From NCBI RefSeq assembly GCF_023502395.1, contig NZ_JAMFMB010000001.1, positions 124,001 to 188,000 of the forward strand: 64,000 nt of DNA, written 5' to 3'. Of this stretch, positions 45,175 through 53,218 are shown piece by piece. The translations under genes were made by a program, and so were the position numbers. The number at the start of each line of letters is the position of its first letter. The stretch's first letter is position 1. The notes under the pieces are model-generated. The model ran no database searches. It saw nothing but the letters and a program-made list of their open reading frames with translations, and had not been told where the DNA came from. The stretch comes from Ruegeria spongiae. Its GTDB lineage: Bacteria > Pseudomonadota > Alphaproteobacteria > Rhodobacterales > Rhodobacteraceae.

Positions 45175-45205
45175 ACAAATAGAAAGATCCCAAAAGCGAA
45201 CCGGG

Positions 45206-46783
45206 TCAGTTCACGCTCACCCAGCGCAGGATGAAGAAATTGTCGGGTCGCTGGGTCAGCGCGATATTGCTGCGCGTGCCCCAGACCAGCGGTTGCACAT
45301 AAAGCGGGACATAGGTGTGTTCATCCTGAACGATCTGGGTCACCTCATCCAGCATTGCCTGCCGTTTGCCGGCATCCAGTTCCGATTGGATCAGCGGCAG
45401 CAATTCGTCGACGCGGGTATTCGAGAAACCGCCGAAATTCCAGCTGCCCAGTTTCTTGTCCGGGTTGGGTGTGGTCACCAGAAACCGGATCGGGTGTTCG
45501 GCGTCGAAGGTGCCCGGGCTCCAACCCAGCAGGTACATGTCGTAATTATCCTCGCGCAGCTCGGGCCAGTAGTTGCGCACCGGCATCGCGTCCAGTTCGG
45601 CTTTGAGGCCAATCTGCGCCAGCATGGCAACCACGGCCTGACATACCGCCTCGTCATTCAGGTAGCGATCATTGGGGCATTTCAGCCCGAAGGAGAACCC
45701 GTCCGGATACCCGGCCTCAGTCAGCAATGCCTTGGCGGCCTCGACATCGAACGCCGGGCGGGCGGAATGGGCGGCGGAATAGCCGCTCATCGCCGGGCTG
45801 ACCAGTTGCGAAGCCTCTTCGGCATTGCCGCGCATGATGGTGGCGAGGATGGCGGGCACATTGATGGCCTGCGCCACCGCTTGGCGCACGCGCACATCGC
45901 GGAACGGGTTGGGCTGGCCCGCATCGGGACCGTATTTCAGTGCCTCGGCCTCATGCGGAAAGCCCAGCATGATGACCCGCGCCTCGATGCCCTGAATGAT
46001 CTCGACCTCATCGCTTTCCTTCAGCCGGGCGGCGTCCTGAATGGGCACCGGGTTGATCATGTCCACATCCCCCGACAACAGCGCCGCAACGGCTGTCGCG
46101 GGATTCTGGATCGGGGTGAACTCGGCCCTGGTGATGTTATGCGTGGCCGCGTCCCACCAGCCGTCAAAAGGCTCCAGCACCGTGCGCAGGCCGGGCTCGC
46201 GTGCGGTGACCCTGAAGGCACCGGTGCCATTGGCGTTCAGCGTCGCATAATTGCCGTTGTCCTTGTCGGGCAGGGTGGTTGCGTTCGCCTCGGCCCAGCC
46301 GCTATCCATGATCATCCAGTTGGCGATCGAACCGGGAAAGATCGGGTTGGGGCCATGGGTCAGAAAATCGATGGTGTGGTCATCGACGATGCTGGCCTCT
46401 TTGACCGGGGCAAACCAGCTATTGGTGTCTGCCACCTCGTTTGAGGCGCGCTCGTAGGAAAACAGCACATCCTCGGCGGTGAAAGGACTGCCATCATGAA
46501 ACGTGACCCCCTCGCGCAGATTGAAGCGCCAGCCCGCGCCATCCCCGATCGGCTTCCATGACACTGCCAGCGCGGGTTCGACATTCATGTCCTGATCGCG
46601 TCGGACCAGCCCCTCGTAAACATTGTTCAGAAAACCCAGCACCGGGGCGGAGTTGACCGCGTGCGGGTCCAATGTCTGCGGATCGGTGGTGGAAGCCCAT
46701 TTGAACTCGGCAGCCTGTGCGGCGCCATTGACGGCACCGGCGGCCAGCAGGACCAGCCCGATGGCGGAGGATCTGAGGAACAT
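45206..46783 (-). CDS. Family 5 solute-binding protein (peptide-type ABC), copy 1
   Basis: A 525-residue periplasmic binding protein with signal peptide MFLRSSAIGLVLLAAGAVNG (cut near AQAAEFK). Family motifs are WRFNLREGVTFHDGSPFTAE, TPIQNPATAVAALLSGDVDM, NPFRDVRVRQAVAQAINV and CPNDRYLNDEAVCQAVVAML. I start at ATG 46783, with AGGGAG 9 bases before it. It is clearly paralogous to the product of 49906-51486. The permeases at 42150-44080 probably serve it, but two unrelated genes lie between them. Ligand unknown. Confidence 0.9.
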   Translation of the reverse strand: MFLRSSAIGLVLLAAGAVNGAAQAAEFKWASTTDPQTLDPHAVNSAPVLGFLNNVYEGLVRRDQDMNVEPALAVSWKPIGDGAGWRFNLREGVTFHDGSPFTAEDVLFSYERASNEVADTNSWFAPVKEASIVDDHTIDFLTHGPNPIFPGSIANWMIMDSGWAEANATTLPDKDNGNYATLNANGTGAFRVTAREPGLRTVLEPFDGWWDAATHNITRAEFTPIQNPATAVAALLSGDVDMINPVPIQDAARLKESDEVEIIQGIEARVIMLGFPHEAEALKYGPDAGQPNPFRDVRVRQAVAQAINVPAILATIMRGNAEEASQLVSPAMSGYSAAHSARPAFDVEAAKALLTEAGYPDGFSFGLKCPNDRYLNDEAVCQAVVAMLAQIGLKAELDAMPVRNYWPELREDNYDMYLLGWSPGTFDAEHPIRFLVTTPNPDKKLGSWNFGGFSNTRVDELLPLIQSELDAGKRQAMLDEVTQIVQDEHTYVPLYVQPLVWGTRSNIALTQRPDNFFILRWVSVN

Positions 46784-46895
46784 GGCGGAAACTCCCTGAT
46801 GGTATCGCAAACATGTTTGAGGATTTAACGGGCGGCGTAAAGGGCAAGCACGGTCAAACCCGCAGTGTCAGGCTGATGAGCACAACCTTGCCAAT

Positions 46896-47624
46896 CTACA
46901 GAACAGCGCTGAGAAAAGCTTGCGTTCTGGCCTGCTGCGGGTTGCCAAAAAGCTGCTCGGGCGGGCCTTGTTCGAGGATGCGGCCACCCGACAGAAAACA
47001 GACCTTGTCGGCCACCTCGCGGGCAAACCCCATCTCATGCGTGGCCATCACCATGGTCATGCCCTGCGCCTTGAGCTGGCGCAGCACGTCCAGAACCTCG
47101 CCCACCAGCTCCGGGTCCAGGGCCGAGGTGATCTCGTCGAACAGCATGATCTCGGGCTGCATGGCAAGCGCGCGGATGATGGCGACGCGCTGCTGCTGGC
47201 CGCCGGACAGCTGGTCGGGATAATGCTGCATATGTTCGGACAGCCCAAAGCGCTGAAACAGTGCAGAAATGTCCGGGCGCAATTGCTCGCGTGACAGACG
47301 CTTGATCCGGCGCGGGGCCAGCATCACGTTTTCCTCCGCCGTCATATGCGGAAACAGATTGAAGCTCTGGAAAACCAGACCGATGCGCTGGCGCACCGGT
47401 TGGGGGTCAAGCTCGGGATCCGAAATGTCCAGCCCGTCCAGCTCGATATAGCCATCATCGATGGGTTCCAGCAGGTTGATGCAGCGCAGCAGCGTGGATT
47501 TGCCAGACCCCGACGCGCCGATCAGGCAGACCATGTCGCCCTCGGCCACCTCCAGATCAAGGTCGTCGATCACTGTCTTGTTGCCAAATGATTTTTGTAT
47601 GTTTCGCAGCACCAGATGCGTCAT
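46896..47624 (-). CDS. Amino-acid ABC transporter ATPase (GlnQ/HisP type)
   Basis: A 242-residue ATPase: Walker A GASGSGKST near residue 37, Q-loop VFQSFNLFPHMTAEENVMLA, signature LSGGQQQR, Walker B IMLFDEITSALD and the GMTMVMATHEMGFAREVADK His loop of the polar amino-acid family. The Asp-Glu after Walker B is intact, but DEITSALD replaces the usual DEPTSALD. Its ATG shares a base with the permease stop (TGATG). The longer frame beginning at 48032 is not the gene. Confidence 0.92.
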   Translation of the reverse strand: MTHLVLRNIQKSFGNKTVIDDLDLEVAEGDMVCLIGASGSGKSTLLRCINLLEPIDDGYIELDGLDISDPELDPQPVRQRIGLVFQSFNLFPHMTAEENVMLAPRRIKRLSREQLRPDISALFQRFGLSEHMQHYPDQLSGGQQQRVAIIRALAMQPEIMLFDEITSALDPELVGEVLDVLRQLKAQGMTMVMATHEMGFAREVADKVCFLSGGRILEQGPPEQLFGNPQQARTQAFLSAVL

Positions 47625-48460
47625 CAGCTGCGGGCCCTGTTCTGTTTCGCGATCAGATAATCTGCATAGCGTGTGGCCGGAATGGTGACGCAGAGAAAGA
47701 TGATCGCGGCCACCACGTAAGGTGTGAAATTGGCCAGCAGCGATTTGAACACACCCGCCTGACGCAGAACCTCGACCGGGCCGATGAAGGACAAGAGCGC
47801 CACATCCTTTTGCAGCGCGATGAACATGTTCATATTGGCCGGCACCACCCGGCGCAGCGCCTGCGGCAGGATCACAAAGCGCATCGCATCCGATTTCGAC
47901 ATCCCCAGCGACAGGGCAGCGGCGCGCTGCGATGCGTGGATCGATTCGATACCCGAGCGATAAATCTCCGCCACATAGGCCGAATAAGTCAGGATCAGCG
48001 CCAGCGAGCCCCAGATATAGGGCGAATTCCACGGCCGTGGCAGGCCCAGCCCCGGTACGCCGAAACCGATCAGATAGACCACCAGCACCACCGGAACACC
48101 GCGGAAGATATCCGTATAGAGCACCGCAAACAGGCGCAGCGGGTAAAGCGCCGGGTTGCGCACGTCACGGCACAGCGCAATCACCAGCGCCCAGACCGCG
48201 ATCAGCGGCGCACACCAGGCAAAGATCGCCACGTCCAGCAGAAAGGCCTGCAACAGTTTGGGGAAAGTCCTGAGGAAGATCTCGCCGTTGAAGAAGCTTT
48301 TCTGCACCGCCTCCCATCCCGGAGCCAACGGTACCAGCAGGACAACCGCGGCGACAACACAAAGCGTCGAGAGAGACGCGATCACGATGCCGCGTTGGCG
48401 CGCGCGTGCCTCATGTATCTCGCGCCGGGTCTTGCCCGGCGCTGGGGTGGGCAATGTCAT
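47624..48460 (-). CDS. Amino-acid ABC transporter permease
   Basis: A 278-residue HisMQ-type permease. After a short N-terminal cytoplasmic part come a helix at about residues 25-45, then FRGVPVVLVVYLIGFGVPGL of the polar amino-acid family and the EAA loop ASQRAAALSLGMSKSDAMRF, then VILPQALRRVVPANMNMFIA. It is a single permease, so the transporter may be a homodimer. ATG 48460 lies 7 bases before the binding-protein stop; the in-frame M at 48511 would overlap it. Confidence 0.9.
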   Translation of the reverse strand: MTLPTPAPGKTRREIHEARARQRGIVIASLSTLCVVAAVVLLVPLAPGWEAVQKSFFNGEIFLRTFPKLLQAFLLDVAIFAWCAPLIAVWALVIALCRDVRNPALYPLRLFAVLYTDIFRGVPVVLVVYLIGFGVPGLGLPRPWNSPYIWGSLALILTYSAYVAEIYRSGIESIHASQRAAALSLGMSKSDAMRFVILPQALRRVVPANMNMFIALQKDVALLSFIGPVEVLRQAGVFKSLLANFTPYVVAAIIFLCVTIPATRYADYLIAKQNRARS

Positions 48461-48467
48461 GCCGCGC

Positions 48468-49283
48468 TCATTTGATGACGGGAACACCGGTATTCTGCGC
48501 CAGCCACTCATCCTCGAGCAAATCGAGCGTGCCGTCGCTGGTTATTTCCGTCAGCGCAGCATCGACGCATTCTTTCAGCGGGTTGTCCTTGGACATCAAC
48601 ATCCCGAAGCGGTCGGGATTCTGTGTGCGATCCGCCGGAAACTGGCCCAGCAGGGCTCCGTTTTCAAGGGTTACCGCCGACAGGTAGAGCGCGGTCGGCA
48701 GATCGAACAGCGCGGCGTCGATCTGGTTGGATTTCATCGCCTCGACCACATCGGCATTGTCATTGTAAAGCAGCGGATCGGAGTCCGGCCCGATCAGGTC
48801 CTGCAGCATCGGCACGGCGGTGGTGCTGGCCTGCGCGCCCCATTTCAGGGTCTTGAGCGAGGCCAGATCAGGTGTCGCACCACCTTCAACCACCGGCTTC
48901 GTGGTCAGAACTGCCATCGCGGCGGAATAGTAGGGGGCGGAGAAATCGACCACCTTCGCGCGATCCTCGGTGATCGAGAATTGTTGCAAATTGACGTCGA
49001 AATTCTTGGCGCCGGGCTGGATCGCCTCGTCAAAGCTGGTGCGCACCCATTCGACCTGATCGCTTTTGAAACCCATCTTTTCGGCCACCTTATAGGCCAC
49101 GGCGGACTCGAACCCGCTTTGACTGTTGGGGTCATCTTCCAGCACCCAGGGGAAATAGGCCGGGTTGCCGGTGGCCACGGTCAGAACCCCCTCCTTCAGC
49201 GTCTTGCCGGTGGCGCAGGCGTTCTGGGCCAGCGCGGAACCGGCGCTCAGGGCGAGGATGGCAGTGAGGGTCATCAGGCGCAT
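48468..49283 (-). CDS. Amino-acid ABC transporter binding protein
   Basis: A 271-residue family 3 periplasmic binding protein with signal peptide MRLMTLTAILALSAGSALAQ. Signature segments are GVLTVATGNPAYFPWVLEDD, FDVNLQQFSITEDRAKVVDF and SAPYYSAAMAVLTTKPVVEG, with the hinge and second lobe following. I start at ATG 49283 because AGGAGA lies 6 bases before it. It leads the operon binding protein, permease, ATPase. The specific amino acid is not evident. Confidence 0.9.
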   Translation of the reverse strand: MRLMTLTAILALSAGSALAQNACATGKTLKEGVLTVATGNPAYFPWVLEDDPNSQSGFESAVAYKVAEKMGFKSDQVEWVRTSFDEAIQPGAKNFDVNLQQFSITEDRAKVVDFSAPYYSAAMAVLTTKPVVEGGATPDLASLKTLKWGAQASTTAVPMLQDLIGPDSDPLLYNDNADVVEAMKSNQIDAALFDLPTALYLSAVTLENGALLGQFPADRTQNPDRFGMLMSKDNPLKECVDAALTEITSDGTLDLLEDEWLAQNTGVPVIK

Positions 49284-49308
49284 ATCAGGTCTCCTTGGGT
49301 TGGGCGTG

Positions 49309-49857
49309 TCACTCGGTCTCGCGCAGGTCGAGTTCCTGCAGAGTATAGAAATCTCCGACCGGTGCACCATCATTGGGATCGTAATCGGGGTCCTGGGGCA
49401 GGCAACCGGGCCCGCAGAGCAGCCGTGCGGTGCCTTCGATCCCGTCAATGAACCAGAAGCGCCCGCCCGGCGTCGCAACATATCCGTCCACACCATCCTC
49501 CATGTCAGCAACCACATCGGAGGAGGAGGGCACCTCGCTATCCACCGCAAGGTCATGGGCGGCATGGGTGTGAAAGCTGGCCAGCGGCTGAACATAAGTG
49601 CCGGGCGGATACTCGGGCCGGCAACTGTCGGTGCCCCCGCGTCTGGGGTCAGAGATGATCAGTTGGCCGTCCAGATCCTCGCCGATGAAGCCGCAAAACT
49701 CTCGGTTTTCGGCAAAGGACTCGGCCTGTAACGCGCCCAGCATTTCATAAACGGCGTCGGTCACGTCGATATATTGCGCCTCTGCACGATTGGCGCCGGT
49801 CAGGGCAAAACACAGGGCAATAAGAAACAGGATCAGGGGCATGAAACACATCACCAT
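49309..49857 (-). CDS. Secreted DUF4329 protein with JAMM-like metal motif
   Basis: A 182-residue protein with an N-terminal signal (PLILFLIALCFALTGANRAEA). It carries an upstream Glu in REFCGFIGEDLDG, then SFHTHAAHDLAVDSEVPSSSDV: HxH followed by SxxD, the layout of JAMM/MPN+ metalloproteases, although the spacing between HxH and SxxD is longer than the classical seven residues. The DUF4329 assignment is by these motifs. Starts are ambiguous; ATG 49857 or 49842. A hairpin ends only 7 bases upstream, so it is read through or internally promoted. It sits between two ABC gene sets. Confidence 0.68.
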   Translation of the reverse strand: MVMCFMPLILFLIALCFALTGANRAEAQYIDVTDAVYEMLGALQAESFAENREFCGFIGEDLDGQLIISDPRRGGTDSCRPEYPPGTYVQPLASFHTHAAHDLAVDSEVPSSSDVVADMEDGVDGYVATPGGRFWFIDGIEGTARLLCGPGCLPQDPDYDPNDGAPVGDFYTLQELDLRETE

Positions 49858-49863
49858 CAAACG

Positions 49864-49889
49864 AAACGGGGCGCAGATGCGCCCCGTTT
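49864..49889 (-). terminator. Hairpin after binding-protein gene copy 2
   Basis: On the minus strand AAACGGGGCGC pairs with GCGCCCCGTTT around a 4-base loop (11 bp), followed by CGTTTGATGG rather than a long T-run. It lies 17 bases after the stop at 49906. The stem is nearly the same as the one at 35666-35690 after the TAXI gene. It is probably a partial terminator. Confidence 0.65.
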
Positions 49890-49905
49890 ACTGGTCAGAT
49901 ACAGG

Positions 49906-51486
49906 TTACTGCATCGTGAAATATTTGATCTTCGGCGAATCCTCGGGCTCGACGATGGTGCCGACATTGGATTTCATGCCCCAGTTCAGCACCTGATGGT
50001 GGATCGGGATATACAACTGATCATCCTGCACCACCTGCCAGATTTCGGCGATCATCTTGTCACGTTCGGGCAAGTTGGTTTCCGAGGCCAGCGCCACGAT
50101 CTTGGCGTCCAGATCCGGGTTGGTATAGCGGGTGCCGTTCCACGAGCCGTATTTCTCGCCTTTGGTGTGGGCGAGGAAGTTGAAGATGTATTCCGAATCG
50201 TAGGTCGGAACACCCCAGCCCAGCATGTAGAAATCGGTTTCCAGATTGTTGATCAGCGGGAAATGCTGCGCCTTGGGCTTGGCATCGAGGTTCACGGTGA
50301 TGCCGATCTGCGCCAGCATGCCGACCGCTGCCTGACAGATCGCCTCGTCGTTGATGTAGCGGTCATTGGGGCAATCAAGCTGGATCGAGAACCCGTCGGG
50401 ATAGCCCGCTTCGGCCATCAACGCCTTGGCACCTTCGATATCGGTCGAGGAAGAGCCATCCATGCCTTCATCCCAGCCATTCACGAAGGGCGGCGCGATC
50501 ATGCCCGCCGGGGCCGACTGGCCGCGCATCACCACCTGCTGGATCGCATCGCGGTTAATGGCCTTGGACATGGCCTGACGCACACGCACATCCGAGAGCG
50601 GGTTCTTGCCCTCGATATTGTCGTTGGACAGATCTGCGTCGCCCTGGTTCATGCCAAAGAAGATCACCCGGTTCTGTGGCGCGGTGCGTACATCCAGACC
50701 GTCGGTGCCCGCAACGCGTTCGAGGTCCTGCACCGGCACGTCCTGGATGATATCCACCTCACCCGACAAAAGCGCCGCAACGCGGGTCGCGGGGTTCTGG
50801 ATCGGGGTATAGATGATCTCACTCACTTCCAGCGGAAACTCACCCTTGCCCCAGTAGTTTTCGTTGGCGGCCAGAACGGTTTTCACATCCGGTTCGCGGC
50901 TGACCAGCTTGTAGGGGCCGGTGCCATTGGCGTTCTTGGCCGCAAACGTGTCTTCGCCACCTTCATAGTCCTGCACCTTGACGGCGTTGTTCGCCTCGGC
51001 CCAGCCCTTGTCCATCATGAACATGTTGGTCAGGTTGTTGGGCATGATCGGGTTGGGGCCATCGGTTTCGATCTCAACCGTGTATTTGTCGGGCGCGCGC
51101 ACCTCTTTCACCGAGGCCAGCAACTCTTTGTAGTCACTGTCGGGCGTCATCGCGCGGTTCAGCGAAAACACCACATCTTCGCTGTCGAACTCGGCCCCGT
51201 CATGGAAGGTCACGCCTTCACGCAGCTTGAACACCCAGACATTGGGGTTGTCCTCGGACGGGGCCCATTCGGTGGCCAGCGAGGGAACAAGCGTGCCGGA
51301 ATGGTCGCGCATGACCAGCGTTTCCATGATCTGATGCGCCAGGGCCGAGGTCGGACCTTCGTTCTGGGCATGTGGGTCCAGCGTCAGCGAGTCGCCCGCG
51401 CGTGCCCAGCGCAGCGTTTCAGCCGAGGCCGCGCCCGCCATCAGGGCGGTGGCGCTTGCCGCAAGCATGAGATGTCTGAGTTTCAT
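49906..51486 (-). CDS. Family 5 solute-binding protein (peptide-type ABC), copy 2
   Basis: A 526-residue periplasmic binding protein with signal peptide MKLRHLMLAASATALMAGAA. Motifs: FKLREGVTFHDGAEFDSEDV, YTPIQNPATRVAALLSGEVD, PLSDVRVRQAMSKAINRDAI and CPNDRYINDEAICQAAVGML. GGAG lies 8 bases before ATG 51486. Long stretches match copy 1 at 45206-46783, indicating duplication. No permease lies directly beside it, so it probably feeds the DppBC-type permeases 6 kb downstream. The two copies may differ in ligand. Confidence 0.9.
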   Translation of the reverse strand: MKLRHLMLAASATALMAGAASAETLRWARAGDSLTLDPHAQNEGPTSALAHQIMETLVMRDHSGTLVPSLATEWAPSEDNPNVWVFKLREGVTFHDGAEFDSEDVVFSLNRAMTPDSDYKELLASVKEVRAPDKYTVEIETDGPNPIMPNNLTNMFMMDKGWAEANNAVKVQDYEGGEDTFAAKNANGTGPYKLVSREPDVKTVLAANENYWGKGEFPLEVSEIIYTPIQNPATRVAALLSGEVDIIQDVPVQDLERVAGTDGLDVRTAPQNRVIFFGMNQGDADLSNDNIEGKNPLSDVRVRQAMSKAINRDAIQQVVMRGQSAPAGMIAPPFVNGWDEGMDGSSSTDIEGAKALMAEAGYPDGFSIQLDCPNDRYINDEAICQAAVGMLAQIGITVNLDAKPKAQHFPLINNLETDFYMLGWGVPTYDSEYIFNFLAHTKGEKYGSWNGTRYTNPDLDAKIVALASETNLPERDKMIAEIWQVVQDDQLYIPIHHQVLNWGMKSNVGTIVEPEDSPKIKYFTMQ

Positions 51487-51636
51487 GTAGTTTCTCCCAT
51501 TATCGTTGTTCTGCTGGTTTTTCCGGCCTGAACGCCCCGGTACAGGACCGGGTGTCATGGAGGTATCATCCAAATCGGCGCGAAGGTTGCAACGGGTGTT
51601 CTTGGTTTTTCTGCAAATTTCGCAATCACCCGGGGG

Positions 51637-52188
51637 TCAGGGCGAGAGCCAATGGCCAATCCAGCCATCCGCCCGCTGGAAATTCGCGCGGCGGTGACCG
51701 GCCGGGTCAAGGCAGACCGACTCGATCCGCGACAGCGTGATGTCCAGCGCGGCGAAATGGGCCGGGTCGGGCAGGATGGTCCAATCATCGGACCGGTCGA
51801 TCACGCTGCCGGGCGGCGGGACGTGGCCATAGGCTTCGCGCATGGGGTCGGGCACCGCGTCCCAGGTCTCGGCGCTGCCCTGTGTCACCCAGGCGGTGCC
51901 GTTCATCCGCAACTGGACAAGATCATCCGCTGACCACAGGTGCAGCGCCACCTGCGGATTTTGCCGCAATTGCCCCACCTTGTCCGACCGTTTGTCGGTA
52001 TAGGCGGTCAGTTGGCCCGTAGCTCGGTCCACATTGCGCAGTACCACGATCCGCGATTGGGGCGCGCCTTTGCCGTCCACCGTGGCCAGCGTCACATAGC
52101 GCAGTGGCGAGCGCCCCTCCGAGATCGCCTGATCCAGCAGACCCCAGGCCTGATCCAGCGTTTGTGTCAGCCCCGGTGTGTCAGTCAT
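51637..52188 (-). CDS. PNPOx-family FMN-binding protein
   Basis: A 183-residue split-barrel protein of the pyridoxamine-phosphate oxidase family. It has LRYVTLATVDGKGAPQSRIV, VLRNVDRATGQLTAYTDKRS and QNPQVALHLWSADDLVQLRM, and a C-terminal ANFQRADGWIGHWLSP matching the Arg-Trp end of the Alr4036-like branch. FMN binding is likely, and the substrate is unproven. It overlaps the lipocalin-like gene stop by 8 bases and ends the Att-like operon. Confidence 0.83.
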   Translation of the reverse strand: MTDTPGLTQTLDQAWGLLDQAISEGRSPLRYVTLATVDGKGAPQSRIVVLRNVDRATGQLTAYTDKRSDKVGQLRQNPQVALHLWSADDLVQLRMNGTAWVTQGSAETWDAVPDPMREAYGHVPPPGSVIDRSDDWTILPDPAHFAALDITLSRIESVCLDPAGHRRANFQRADGWIGHWLSP

Positions 52189-53218
52189 AGCCCGTCATCT
52201 CCAGATATCCCTTGCCGTCATGGCTGCCGGTGACGCGCACCGGCCCTTCCCAATAGGGGAACGAGGTCGCCATCCAGGCCTGCGGGTTCAGCGCCTCAAT
52301 CTCAACCGAAAGCGCCTTGTCGGGCAAGGTCAGTCGCCAGCGCGTGGGCACTTCGCGCCCCGCGACGCCGGTCAGGTCCAGCGGCACAACCTCGATCAGC
52401 CCGTCGGGCAGCGGCGTCGCACTGCCATCCGCACCGATCCAGGTGCCCGAGGTGAAATCTCCGCGCCCGCCGCGCAGCCGGAACGCCATCAGACGGGTGC
52501 CATCGTCAAAGCTGAGCGAGAACCAGTCCCAGCCGTTCTGATCCGCCGATAGCGGCTGCGAGGACCATTCGCGATCCAGCCAGGCGTTGCCGGTCAGCGC
52601 AACCGGCCCCGTGGGCAGGGTCAGCGTGCCGGTCACGGCAAAATTGGGTTGCGAGTAGTAATAGCTGGCCTGACCGTCCTGTGATTTCACCGAATAACCG
52701 CGGTCGCCATGTTGCACCAGCGGCCCCTGCGCGGTCAGGCTGAGGTCATAGGCGAATTCCGCTCCGCGCGCCTGCAGATCGAGCATATTGAAACCCGGGC
52801 CCGCCATGCGCCAATCGTCGATCCAGGCCTCGAACGGATCGGCGCTGACCCCGGCCTGTCCGATCCCGCCGCGCGCCAGCCGCTCGGCCACGAAATGCCG
52901 GTCCGGCGTGGTCAGCGCAGCATGACCCATCCAGAGCTGTGGGCTTTGCCAGCCGTCCAGTTCATATGGTGCCAGTGCCGAGCGGAACAGGGTCCACTGG
53001 ATGCCATAGTCGCGGCCATCCGCGCCGGTGAGTGTGGCGGTGACATACCACCACTCGATCCGATAGGCCGGATGGGCCCCGTGATCGCGCGGAAACGCGA
53101 GGGCCTGCCCGCGTTCGGGCACCGCAAAGCCATCGGCATCGGTGCCAAGCCCGGCAAAGCCTTGTGCTGCGGCACCAAGCGGCAGCATGAGCAGGAAGAT
53201 CAGAACCCTAACGCGCAT
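52181..53218 (-). CDS. AttH/CrtC-type lipocalin-like protein
   Basis: A 345-residue secreted protein with signal peptide MRVRVLIFLLMLPLGAAA. The AttH/hydroxyneurosporene-synthase-like fold is seen in AYRIEWWYVTATLTGADGRD, YGIQWTLFRSALAPY and GNAWLDREWSSQPLSADQNG, WDWFSLSFDDGTRLMAFRLR. In Att systems this type of protein is encoded beside an FtsX-type permease and an ATPase, as here. CrtC activity is unlikely, because no carotenoid genes are near. ATG 53218 overlaps the permease by 11 bases. Confidence 0.82.
   Translation of the reverse strand: MRVRVLIFLLMLPLGAAAQGFAGLGTDADGFAVPERGQALAFPRDHGAHPAYRIEWWYVTATLTGADGRDYGIQWTLFRSALAPYELDGWQSPQLWMGHAALTTPDRHFVAERLARGGIGQAGVSADPFEAWIDDWRMAGPGFNMLDLQARGAEFAYDLSLTAQGPLVQHGDRGYSVKSQDGQASYYYSQPNFAVTGTLTLPTGPVALTGNAWLDREWSSQPLSADQNGWDWFSLSFDDGTRLMAFRLRGGRGDFTSGTWIGADGSATPLPDGLIEVVPLDLTGVAGREVPTRWRLTLPDKALSVEIEALNPQAWMATSFPYWEGPVRVTGSHDGKGYLEMTGYD

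Noticed and set aside
46896-48032. Long amino-acid ATPase frame of 378 codons
   Set aside because: The first 136 codons lie antisense-free but overlap the permease gene; the conserved start is ATG 47624.
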